From contig NZ_CP045920.1 of assembly GCF_009660225.1 (NCBI RefSeq), positions 1,178,001 through 1,242,000 on the forward strand: 64,000 bases of DNA, given 5' to 3'. Shown one piece after another: positions 44,431 to 51,824 of this stretch. The notes under the pieces were generated by a model. It searched no databases, was not told the DNA's origin, and worked only from the letters and a program-made list of their open reading frames with translations. How positions within the stretch are numbered: the stretch's first letter is position 1; each line of letters starts with the position of its first letter. The DNA comes from Pseudactinotalea sp. HY158 (GTDB taxonomy: Bacteria; Actinomycetota; Actinomycetes; Actinomycetales; Beutenbergiaceae). Made by a program: the position numbers and the translations under genes.

Positions 44431-45116
44431 CCGCGGCGCCCGAGCTCGCCGCGGCCCTGGGAATCGAGCTCGACCCCGACCTGCTCGTGCTCGCCCTGAC
44501 CCACCGCAGTTTCGCCCACGAGGCCGGCGGCATCCCCACGAACGAGCGCCTCGAGTTCCTCGGCGACTCCGTGCTGGGCCTCATCGCGACCGAACGCCTC
44601 TACCGCGACAACCCCGACCTCGACGAGGGCGAGCTCGCCAAGATGCGCGCGGCGTCCGTCTCCCAGCACTCGCTCGCCGCGATCGCCCGCGGCCTCGGCC
44701 TCGGCGGCTACGTGCTCCTCGGCAAGGGGGAGTTGACCACCGGCGGCCGCGACAAGGACTCCATCCTGTGCGACACGCTCGAGGCGGTCTTCGGAGCCGT
44801 CTACCTGTGCCACGGCCTCGAGGAGACCCGCCGCGTGATCGAGGGGCTGATCGCCGAGACGCTCGCCCGCGCCGGCCGCCTCGGCGCCGGCCTCGACTGG
44901 AAGACCAGCGTGCAGGAGCTCGCCGCCCGCCGGAACCTCGGCGCCCCCACCTACGAGGTCGAGGGCAGCGGCCCCGACCACGACCGCCGCTACACCGCCC
45001 GCCTCCTCATCGCAGGCCAGAGCCACGGCGCCGGCGAGGGCACGAGCAAGAAGGCGGCCGAACAGCGCGCCGCCGAGGCCGCCTACGTGAGCCTGACCAC
45101 GCCCGAGCGGGACTGA
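44427..45116 (+). CDS. rnc: Ribonuclease III
   Basis: 229 residues. It cuts double-stranded RNA in rRNA processing. THRSFAHEAGGIPTNERLEFLGDSVLGLIATERLY is the RNase III signature with the metal-binding acidic residues, DTLEAVFGAVYLCHGLE is the second acidic block, and the C-terminal dsRNA-binding domain spans about residues 150-225 (WKTSVQELAARRNLGAPTYEV through GEGTSKKAAEQRAAEAAY). It overlaps DUF177 by 4 nt and mutM by 1 nt (TGATG). Confidence 0.95.
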   Translation: MTAAPELAAALGIELDPDLLVLALTHRSFAHEAGGIPTNERLEFLGDSVLGLIATERLYRDNPDLDEGELAKMRAASVSQHSLAAIARGLGLGGYVLLGKGELTTGGRDKDSILCDTLEAVFGAVYLCHGLEETRRVIEGLIAETLARAGRLGAGLDWKTSVQELAARRNLGAPTYEVEGSGPDHDRRYTARLLIAGQSHGAGEGTSKKAAEQRAAEAAYVSLTTPERD

Positions 45117-46015
45117 TGCCCGAGCTGCCCGAGGTCGAGACGATCCGCGCCGGGATCGCCGATCACGCCGTCGGCGGGCGGATCGAGTCGGTCGAGGTGT
45201 TCTCCGATCGCGCGATGCGCCGCCAGCAGGGTGGCCGCGACGAGTTCGCCGCGCTGCTGGCCGGCCGCACGCTCACCGGCGCCCGCCGCCGCGGGAAGTT
45301 CCTGTGGCTCACCCTCGACCACGAGGGGGAGGAGGCCCTCCTCATCCACCTCGGCATGAGCGGGCAGGTGCTCGTGCGAGAGCGTACGGACGACGCAGCT
45401 CACCTTCCCGCGCATGCGCGGGTGCGTCTCACGCTCGCCGGTGGCCCCGGTAACACAGGTGTCCCCGGTAGGACAGTGGAGCTGCTGTTCGTCGACCAGC
45501 GCACGTTCGGCTACATGTGGGCCGGGCCGCTGACGCCCGAGGGCCTGCCCGAGCCCGTCGCCCACATCGGCCGCGACCTGCTCGACCCGGCACTCGCCGC
45601 CGGCACGGCTGACTATTCGGAGCTCGTGCGCGCGATCCGTGGCACCGGCCGCGGGATCAAGACCGTGCTGCTCGATCAGCGGGTCCTCTCCGGCATCGGC
45701 AACATCTACGCCGACGAGGCGCTGTGGCGGGCCCGGCTGCACTACGCCACCCCGGCGGAGCGGCTGCGACCGATCCGGGCGGGTGAACTGCTCGAGTCCG
45801 CCCGGGACGTGCTGACCGAGGCGCTCGCGGCGGGCGGCACGAGTTTCGATGCGCTCTACGTCGACGTCGCCGGCGATTCCGGCTACTTCGAACGGGAACT
45901 GGCCGTCTACGGGCGCGAGGGCCTGCCGTGCGGACGGTGCGGGCGTGCCATCGTGCGCGAGCCGTGGGCCAACCGCTCCTCCTTCCGGTGCCCCGCCTGC
46001 CAGCGGAAACGTTAG
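45116..46015 (+). CDS. mutM: Formamidopyrimidine-DNA glycosylase
   Basis: 299 residues. It removes oxidised purines (8-oxoG, FapyG). The N-terminal MPELPEVETIRAGI holds the catalytic Pro and Glu. GMSGQVLVRER, the H2TH segment LLDQRVLSGIGNIYADEALWRARLHY and the C-terminal zinc finger C-x2-C...C-x2-C (CGRCGRAIV...FRCPACQ) are complete. There is a small extra Gly-rich loop (AGGPGNTGVPGR). After mutM, smc and ftsY are usual in relatives; instead the gene is followed by toxin-related remnants. Confidence 0.94.
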   Translation: MPELPEVETIRAGIADHAVGGRIESVEVFSDRAMRRQQGGRDEFAALLAGRTLTGARRRGKFLWLTLDHEGEEALLIHLGMSGQVLVRERTDDAAHLPAHARVRLTLAGGPGNTGVPGRTVELLFVDQRTFGYMWAGPLTPEGLPEPVAHIGRDLLDPALAAGTADYSELVRAIRGTGRGIKTVLLDQRVLSGIGNIYADEALWRARLHYATPAERLRPIRAGELLESARDVLTEALAAGGTSFDALYVDVAGDSGYFERELAVYGREGLPCGRCGRAIVREPWANRSSFRCPACQRKR

Positions 46016-46026
46016 TCGACGCCTGA

Positions 46027-46252
46027 CTGATCGTTGGTGCTGACGACAGCTCGACCCGTCCATACGAGATTCGGGCGGCGGTGGAACGGATAGGGGCGGA
46101 CTCGGGCCGCGGGCGCGCCTGCGACGAGATCCGCGAAGGGTACCGGCGCTACGGCATCGGCAGCCATCTCGTGTTCTACGTCGAGATGGCCGACAACGTC
46201 GACATCGTGCGGCATCCTGCACCGGCGCATGGGCCCGACGCGACACATGTAG
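46027..46252 (+). pseudogene. Decayed ParE/RelE-type toxin
   Basis: The frame from 46027 reads EIRAAVERIGADSGRGRACDEIREGYRRYGIGSHLVFYVEMADNVDIVR, the C-terminal half of a ParE-type toxin (the RxCDDIRxGYRRxxxGSHxIFY motif). At 46213 one extra C breaks the frame; removing it gives ILHRRMGPTRHM and a TAG at 46250, the usual ParE end. The N-terminal part is missing against the mutM end. So the gene is truncated and frameshifted, and no antitoxin is beside it. Confidence 0.6.
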
Positions 46253-46541
46253 GCCGGCGTCGATGACGAGCCCGGTCTCCCTCGGGACACGATTCCCGTG
46301 GTCGGCGAACCGTGCCGCGGCGGCGCGACCGCACGACCTCCGCGACGAAGAAGCGTGAGAACGCGCGGTGCGCGGCGCTGTGCGGGAGGATGCAGAGTTC
46401 GCCCTGGGCGGCGCCCGTTCCCGGATGTCCGCGAGCGAGAGGGTGCCCGCATCCGTGCCCGGCCGTGATGGTCGAGTTCGAGCCTGCCGGTTCGGCGTCG
46501 TGGCCCATCGACTCGGACACTCGTAGAAGCGTGGCGACAAA
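46253..46541. other. About 290 bp without a recognisable gene
   Basis: Between the ParE remnant and the hipB upstream region. Minus-strand frames give patches such as GELCILPHSAAHRAFSRFFVAEVV and RFADHGNRVPRETGLVIDAG in different frames, which looks like a decayed gene, but I could not identify it. No tRNA or repeat seen. Confidence 0.4.
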
Positions 46542-46582
46542 GGTCGTCATAACGACCATATATGGCTGCTATCTTAGCCATA
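46542..46582. promoter_or_regulatory. hipBA operator-promoter region with two inverted repeats
   Basis: GGTCGT-CATA-ACGACC (46542-46557) is a perfect 6-4-6 inverted repeat. TATGGCT (46561-46567), 8 bp, then AGCCATA (46576-46582) is a perfect 7-bp repeat, close in form to the E. coli HipB site TATCC-N8-GGATA. It lies 20 bp before the hipB start; the antitoxin should bind here. Confidence 0.6.
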
Positions 46583-46602
46583 AGCGACGGAGGGAGTGTG
46601 TC

Positions 46603-46890
46603 ATGGGTGGGTACCGGATCGGCCGTGAGCTAGCCGAGTTCGGCGAGCATGTGCGTGGCTGGCGCATGGTCCTCGGACTCACCGCGCAGCAGGTGGCCGA
46701 GCGCGCCGGCATCACGCGAGACACGCTGCGCAAGGTCGAGTCGGGAGACCCCGGTGTGGGTTTCGGGAACGTCGCGCAGGTGCTGCGCGCCCTCGGTGTG
46801 CTCGATCGGACGGTCCAGGCGGTCGACCCGCTCGGCAGCGACATCGGGCGTCTGCGGGCCGGAAAACTCGCGAAGAGACGCGCACGATGA
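46603..46890 (+). CDS. hipB: HipB-like antitoxin, XRE-family DNA-binding protein
   Basis: 95 residues. The helix-turn-helix is MVLGLTAQQVAERAGITRDTLRKVESGDPGVGFGNVAQVLRALGVLD, the Xre/HipB fold. The GGAGGGAG site 6 nt upstream decides the start at ATG 46603. Its stop overlaps the hipA start (ATGA), as usual for hipBA pairs. It should neutralise HipA and repress the operon through the inverted repeats upstream. Confidence 0.85.
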   Translation: MGGYRIGRELAEFGEHVRGWRMVLGLTAQQVAERAGITRDTLRKVESGDPGVGFGNVAQVLRALGVLDRTVQAVDPLGSDIGRLRAGKLAKRRAR

Positions 46891-48128
46891 CCACGGTCGA
46901 CGTCGTGATCGACCGGGCCGGAGAGTCGATCCTGGTGGGGCAGGCGCATTTCACCAGGGAGCGTAGCCGGATCTCCACCACGTTCCTCTACGACCCGAGC
47001 TACCTGGCCGGCGACGGGATGAGTATCGACCCTGCGCTGCCGCTCGTCTCGGGGGCGCAGCATCAGCCCGGTCTCGTGCGGGCCTTCGCCGACAGCGCTC
47101 CCGACCGCTGGGGCAGGAATCTCATCGAGAAGGCAGAGCGCGCCCGTGCCCGCGAAGAGGGCCGAGCCTCGCGCCGACTGGACGACCTCGACTTCCTCCT
47201 GGGTGTCAGCGACGACGCGCGTCAGGGAGCCCTGCGATACCGGATCGCCGGCACCTCGACGTTCGTCGGCAACGCGTCGCACGTCCCACAGTTGGTCTCA
47301 CTCCCGGCGCTGCTGCATGCCTCCGACGACGTCGCCGCGGACGACGATCCCCGTGAAGCCGTCAAGCAACTGCTCGACACAGGCACGACCGGGCTGGGCG
47401 GTGCGCGTCCGAAGGCGTCTGTTCGCCTCGAAGACGGTGCGTTGGCCATCGCCAAGTTCCCCCACTCCGGCGACCGGTGGGACGTCATGGCGTGGGAGGC
47501 GACAGCGCTGGATCTACTGGAGTCGGCGGCCATCCGAACACCCACCCGGCGGCTGACACGAGTGGGCGAGCGCAGCGTGCTCATCCTGCGACGATTCGAC
47601 CGCACCGACGACGGGCACAGAGTCGGCTACATCAGCGCGATGACCGCGCTCGGCGCCTCCGACGGCGACCAGCGCGACTATGCCGAGATCGCCGAGGCGA
47701 TCCGAGACCTCTCGCTCTCCCCGAAGGCGGACCACCGAGCGCTCTTCGATCGTGCGGTCGCATCCATCGTTCTGGGGAATACCGATGACCACCTCCGCAA
47801 CCACGGCTTCCTCGCAGATCGCGGCTCATGGACGCTCAGCCCGGCCTTCGACGTGAATCCCAACCCGGATCCGTGGAAGGCGCGCTCGACGGCGATCTTG
47901 GGGGCCTACGCGCTCCCCGACGAAGCTGAGGCATTGCTGCCGCTGGCCGAGGAATGCGCCCTGAGCGCCGACGAGGCGCGCGCCAGGATGCTCCGCATCC
48001 TGGCGGTGACGGCCGACTGGCGCGGCGCAGCGCGGAGGAACGGCATTCCCGAGCGGGAGATCGAGATGATGGCGGAGTCGATCGACACTCGATCGGCGGC
48101 CGTGGCCGGCGCGGCGGGAGCGGCCTGA
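46887..48128 (+). CDS. hipA: HipA-type Ser/Thr kinase toxin
   Basis: 413 residues, close to E. coli HipA (440). The HipA_C domain has GGARPKASVRLEDGALAIAKFPHSGD (nucleotide-binding lobe), then NTDDHLRNHGFLADRGSWTLSPAFDVNPNP with the catalytic Asp and the DFG-like Asp (about residues 296-322). HipA phosphorylates a target such as GltX, leading to growth arrest; gltX is present in this window but the target here is unproven. Codon third positions are less strictly G/C than in neighbours, suggesting later acquisition. Confidence 0.87.
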   Translation: MTTVDVVIDRAGESILVGQAHFTRERSRISTTFLYDPSYLAGDGMSIDPALPLVSGAQHQPGLVRAFADSAPDRWGRNLIEKAERARAREEGRASRRLDDLDFLLGVSDDARQGALRYRIAGTSTFVGNASHVPQLVSLPALLHASDDVAADDDPREAVKQLLDTGTTGLGGARPKASVRLEDGALAIAKFPHSGDRWDVMAWEATALDLLESAAIRTPTRRLTRVGERSVLILRRFDRTDDGHRVGYISAMTALGASDGDQRDYAEIAEAIRDLSLSPKADHRALFDRAVASIVLGNTDDHLRNHGFLADRGSWTLSPAFDVNPNPDPWKARSTAILGAYALPDEAEALLPLAEECALSADEARARMLRILAVTADWRGAARRNGIPEREIEMMAESIDTRSAAVAGAAGAA

Positions 48129-48225
48129 CAGTGGTGCGACCGCTCGTCGTCCACGCGAGCCGAACGGGGTGGAGGGTTCGACAGGCCGTCGCCGCGCGAA
48201 TCGGGACGAGGGGCCGCGGTCCCGG

Positions 48226-48798
48226 TCACAGCTGCGAATTCCATCGCGACAGGGCCCGCCCGCCCTTGTAGGGGGCGAGCACGCTCACCGTCCCGGTCGC
48301 CAACGGGAACGAGTCGCCCAAGCCGAAGTCGAGCCCGAGCCAGCACAGGGTCATCGCCCGCAGGCCGTGACCGTGGCCGAAGCAGAGCACGCGGTCCAGA
48401 CCCGACCCGGCGGCGCGGTCGATCACCCGGGTGAGGCGGGCGCGCACCTGCTCCGCCGTCTCGCCCCCGGGAACGTCGCCGGTCCAGATGGTCCAGCCCG
48501 GCCTCTCGGCGCGGATGTCGGCGCTTGTCACCCCCTCGTAGTCGCCGTAGTCCCATTCGACGAGGTCCTCGCAGAGCTCGACCCGGTCGGCGGAGAATCC
48601 GGCGAGCTCGGCCGTGCGCCGGGCACGCAGCCGCGGACTCGAGAGCACCAGGTCGAACGCGGCGGGATCGAGCCGGCCCTTGAGCGACTCGGCCTGCCGC
48701 ACCCCGATCTCGGTCAGGTCCAGGTCGGTGACCGAGGTGTGCCGCCCGCTGCGGCTCCACGCGGTCTCGCCATGACGAATCAGGTAGATCTCTGTCAT
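48226..48798 (-). CDS. Histidine phosphatase family protein (phosphoglycerate-mutase-like)
   Basis: 190 residues. The phospho-His motif is YLIRHGETAWSRSGRHT at the N terminus, the second His lies in LCFGHGHGLRAMTL, and the acidic segment is VEWDYGDYEG. Size and motifs suggest a phosphatase of the cofactor-independent GpmB/CobC sort, substrate unknown. ATG 48798 has GAGGAG upstream; the long open frame beyond it is antisense to the M20 gene. It is divergent from the response regulator. Confidence 0.88.
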   Translation of the reverse strand: MTEIYLIRHGETAWSRSGRHTSVTDLDLTEIGVRQAESLKGRLDPAAFDLVLSSPRLRARRTAELAGFSADRVELCEDLVEWDYGDYEGVTSADIRAERPGWTIWTGDVPGGETAEQVRARLTRVIDRAAGSGLDRVLCFGHGHGLRAMTLCWLGLDFGLGDSFPLATGTVSVLAPYKGGRALSRWNSQL

Positions 48799-48918
48799 CG
48801 GGGACTCCTCGTGCGCGCTCTCATCGGCCTGTTCCAGAGCACCACGGTCGCGGCCTCGGCGACAAGGGTGTCGCCGGGCCGGAATCGGCCGACGCCCGCC
48901 CGGCGGGGCGCGGGCGGA

Positions 48919-48924
48919 TAGGCT
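48919..48924 (+). promoter_or_regulatory. -10 element for leaderless response-regulator mRNA
   Basis: TAGGCT ends 7 nt before GTG 48932; no ribosome-binding site seen. Confidence 0.4.
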
Positions 48925-48931
48925 GAGCGCC

Positions 48932-49591
48932 GTGACCAACCAGATGCCCGGGAGCACCGACATCCCGGTGATGATCGTCGACGACCACGAGGTCGTCCGC
49001 CGCGGGATCGCCGAGGTGATCGACCGCTCCGACGGCCTGCAGGTCGTCGGCGAGGCCGGCTCCGTGGCCGAGGCCGTCCGGCGGATGATGCTCGTGCGCC
49101 CGGCGGTGCTACTCGTCGACCTGCAACTGCCCGACGGCACCGGCATCGACATCATCAACGCCGCCACGCGCGACCTGCCCGAGGCCCGCAGCATCGTGCT
49201 CACCTCCTTCGACGACGACGAGGCGGTGAGCGAGGCCCTGACCGCCGGCGCCAAGGCCTTCCTGCTCAAGAGCGTGCGCGGGGCCGAGATCGCCGAGGTG
49301 GTCCGGGCCGTGGCCGCGGGCCGGGTGCTGCTCGACCACCGCACGATCACCCGCCACCAGAGCGAGGACGACCCGACCGCCGACCTGACCAAGTCCGAGC
49401 GGCGGGTGCTCGAGCTCATCGCCGAGGGGCTGACGAACCGCGAGATCGCCGACCGGCTCGGCGTCGCCGAGAAGACCGTGAAGAACCACATCACCTCGCT
49501 CCTGTCCAAGATGGGACTCGAGCGGCGCACCCAGGTCGTCGCCTGGGTGGCCGGGCGCCGCGGCGGTGCCTGGCGACGGAGGGACTCATGA
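48932..49591 (+). CDS. NarL/LuxR-family response regulator, DevR/DosR-like
   Basis: 219 residues. The receiver domain begins VMIVDDHEVVRRGIAEVI and carries the phosphoryl Asp in LLVDLQLPDGTGID (about D63), with the Thr/Lys switch in VLTSFDDDEA and FLLKSVRG. The C-terminal LuxR helix-turn-helix is LTKSERRVLELIAEGLTNREIADRLGVAEKTVKNHITSLLSKMGLERRTQ. GEAGSVAEAVRR, RxLLDHR and VKNHITSLLSKMGLERRTQ closely resemble M. tuberculosis DosR. No kinase is adjacent, but a DosS-type kinase lies about 5 kb downstream. It is translationally coupled to the M20 peptidase gene. Confidence 0.88.
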   Translation: MTNQMPGSTDIPVMIVDDHEVVRRGIAEVIDRSDGLQVVGEAGSVAEAVRRMMLVRPAVLLVDLQLPDGTGIDIINAATRDLPEARSIVLTSFDDDEAVSEALTAGAKAFLLKSVRGAEIAEVVRAVAAGRVLLDHRTITRHQSEDDPTADLTKSERRVLELIAEGLTNREIADRLGVAEKTVKNHITSLLSKMGLERRTQVVAWVAGRRGGAWRRRDS

Positions 49592-50955
49592 CCGACCCGC
49601 TTCAGGACCGGCTGCGCGCGGAGGTCGCCGGCCTCATGCCCCGTGCCCTGGACGAACTGCGCGCCCTCGTGGCGCTGCGGTCCGTGGCGGACGCGCAGGT
49701 CGAGGATCCACGTGAGCTCGAGCTCGCGGCCCGCTGGGTCCGAGACTCGCTGGCCGCCGAGGGGCTCGAGGCTCGGCTCGCCCGCACTCCCGACGGCACG
49801 GACGCCGTCATCGCGACCTACGACGGCCCGCCCGACTCCCCGCGGGTGCTGCTCTACGCCCACTACGACGTCCAGCCCGCCCACGCCGAGGAGTGGACGA
49901 GCGACCCGTGGGACCTGACCGAACGGGACGGGCGCCACTACGGCCGCGGCGCCGCCGACTGCAAGGGCAACATCCTCGCCCACCTCACGGCCCTGCGCGC
50001 GTGCCGGGCGCTGAGCGGCGACGGCTACCCGTGCTCCCTCACCGTCGTGGTCGAGGGCTCCGAGGAACAGGGCACCGGCGGCCTCGAGGACTACGTGCGC
50101 GACCACCCGGAGGAGTTCGCGGCCGAGATCGTCATCATCGGGGACGTCGGCAACATCGCCGTCGGAGTGCCGACGCTCACGGTCGCCCTGCGCGGGATGG
50201 CCGACACGATCGTGCGCGTGCGCACCGGCAGCGGACAACTCCATTCGGGAGCGTTCGGCGGCGCCGCCCCCGACGCGCTCGCGGCCCTCATCGCCATGCT
50301 CGCGAGCCTGCGCGACGCCGACGGGAACACGACCATCGACGGGCTCGCCGCCGACGGCGTCTGGGAGGGCACGCAATACGACGAGGAGACCTTCCGCGCC
50401 GATGCGGGCATCCTGCCCGGGGTGCGCCGGATCGGCAGCGGGACGATCTCCGACCACCTGTGGGCCCGTCCCGCGGTCACCGTGCTCGGAATCGACGCCC
50501 CCGCCGTGATCGGCTCGGTGCCGTCGGTGCAGCCCGCCGCCGCGGCCCGCGTCAGCCTGCGCGTGCCACCCGGGATGGACCCGGGGCGGGCACAGGAGGC
50601 GCTCGTCGAACACCTGCGAGGGGCCGCGCCCGGGGGCGTGCACGTCGAGTTCGAGCGGGTCGGCCTCGGTCGCCCCTTCTCCGCCCGACAGGACACCCGC
50701 GCGTTCGAGCTGCTCGCCGGCGCGATGGCCGACGCCTTCGACGCGCCCACGCAGACCTCCGGCCAGGGCGGATCGATCCCGCTCACCGCGGCCCTCGCCG
50801 ACGCCCACCCGGAGGCCTCGATCGTCCTCGTCGGGGTGGCCGAGCCGGCGAGCCGCATGCACGCCGAGGACGAGTCGGTCCACCCCGACGAGATCTCCCA
50901 CCTCGCGCTCGCGGAGGCGCTCTTCCTGCACCGTCTCGCCGCTCACGCCGGCTGA
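49588..50955 (+). CDS. M20 family metallopeptidase (dipeptidase)
   Basis: 455 residues. Zinc ligands and catalytic residues appear in LLYAHYDVQPAHAEEW (His and Asp), RGAADCKGNILAHL (Asp), VVEGSEEQGTGG (Glu-Glu) and the dimerisation-domain TGSGQLHSGAFGG. The final His ligand lies in a C-terminal ASRMHAEDESVHPDE block. It probably cleaves dipeptides or removes acyl groups from amino acids in the cytoplasm. ATG 49588 overlaps the response-regulator stop, which suggests shared expression. Confidence 0.9.
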   Translation: MTDPLQDRLRAEVAGLMPRALDELRALVALRSVADAQVEDPRELELAARWVRDSLAAEGLEARLARTPDGTDAVIATYDGPPDSPRVLLYAHYDVQPAHAEEWTSDPWDLTERDGRHYGRGAADCKGNILAHLTALRACRALSGDGYPCSLTVVVEGSEEQGTGGLEDYVRDHPEEFAAEIVIIGDVGNIAVGVPTLTVALRGMADTIVRVRTGSGQLHSGAFGGAAPDALAALIAMLASLRDADGNTTIDGLAADGVWEGTQYDEETFRADAGILPGVRRIGSGTISDHLWARPAVTVLGIDAPAVIGSVPSVQPAAAARVSLRVPPGMDPGRAQEALVEHLRGAAPGGVHVEFERVGLGRPFSARQDTRAFELLAGAMADAFDAPTQTSGQGGSIPLTAALADAHPEASIVLVGVAEPASRMHAEDESVHPDEISHLALAEALFLHRLAAHAG

Positions 50956-50986
50956 CCGGGCCGATTGCGGGCGGCCCGGGCCCGCC

Positions 50987-50992
50987 TACCGT
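50987..50992 (+). promoter_or_regulatory. -10 element for leaderless hydrolase mRNA
   Basis: TACCGT ends 7 nt before the ATG at 51000. Confidence 0.4.
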
Positions 50993-50999
50993 GGATCGG

Positions 51000-51824
51000 A
51001 TGGAGGCGAGGATCGCCGGGTCGGCCGTGCACTACATCGAGCACGGAGACGGCATGCCGATCCTCGTGCTGCACGGCGCGGGGGTCGATCATCGCGAGAT
51101 CGCGGTGGCGCTCGAGCCCGCGTTCGCCGCGGCCCCGCGCGATCATCGGCGCCTGTACCCCGACCTGCCGGGGATGGGGAAGACGCCGATGCCCGCGGCG
51201 GTCATGAGCAACGACGACGTCCTCGACCTCCTCATCGGATTCGCCGGCGAGGTCATCGGTGACCACCCGTACCTCGTCGTGGGCCATTCGTACGGTGCGT
51301 ACCTCGCCCGGGCGCTCGCCGACGCCGAGCCGGACCGAGTGGCCGGCCTGGCGCTCATCGCCCCGGTCGGTGCGGGCACCGAACAGGCGGCTCCGCGCCC
51401 GCAGCATCGTGCGCTGGTCTCGACGGTCGACGCCGAGCGGGAGCTGGCAGCGGACCTCGCCGAGACCTACCGCACCTATTTCGTGCTGCAGACCCCGCAG
51501 ACCCTCGAGCGTCACCGCCGGTACATCGCTCCGTCGGCGGCGCTGGTCGACTGGGCCGGCCTGACGAGGGTGTTCGCGAACTGGACGCTGCGCGACCGGC
51601 GGAGGGCGCCGGCATCCGACGACCGACCGGTCCTCATCCTCGCCGGCCGGCAGGACTCGATCGCCGGCAGCGCCCACGCGCAGTCCCTCGCCGACCACTA
51701 CGCCCGCGCGACCGTCGGCGTGCTCGACCGCGCGGGCCACGCCCTGCTGCACGAGCAGCCCGGCCTCGCCGCGGCGCTCCTGCTCGACTGGCTCGATCGC
51801 TGCGACGGGTTGCCGACTACGTGA
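51000..51824 (+). CDS. Alpha/beta hydrolase
   Basis: 274 residues. Strand and oxyanion segment ILVLHGAGVDHREI, nucleophile elbow VVGHSYGAYLARALA (GHSYG), catalytic Asp in LILAGRQDSIAG and His in VLDRAGHALLHEQP are all in place. The cap region lies at residues about 125-195. The likely activity is esterase or similar; substrate unknown. It overlaps the convergent sulfatase by 8 bp. Confidence 0.88.
   Translation: MEARIAGSAVHYIEHGDGMPILVLHGAGVDHREIAVALEPAFAAAPRDHRRLYPDLPGMGKTPMPAAVMSNDDVLDLLIGFAGEVIGDHPYLVVGHSYGAYLARALADAEPDRVAGLALIAPVGAGTEQAAPRPQHRALVSTVDAERELAADLAETYRTYFVLQTPQTLERHRRYIAPSAALVDWAGLTRVFANWTLRDRRRAPASDDRPVLILAGRQDSIAGSAHAQSLADHYARATVGVLDRAGHALLHEQPGLAAALLLDWLDRCDGLPTT

Noticed and set aside
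46176-46559. 127-codon minus-strand ORF before hipB
   Set aside because: It crosses the ParE remnant and the hipBA operator, has no recognisable domain and mixed coding signal, so it is noted only as unassigned sequence.
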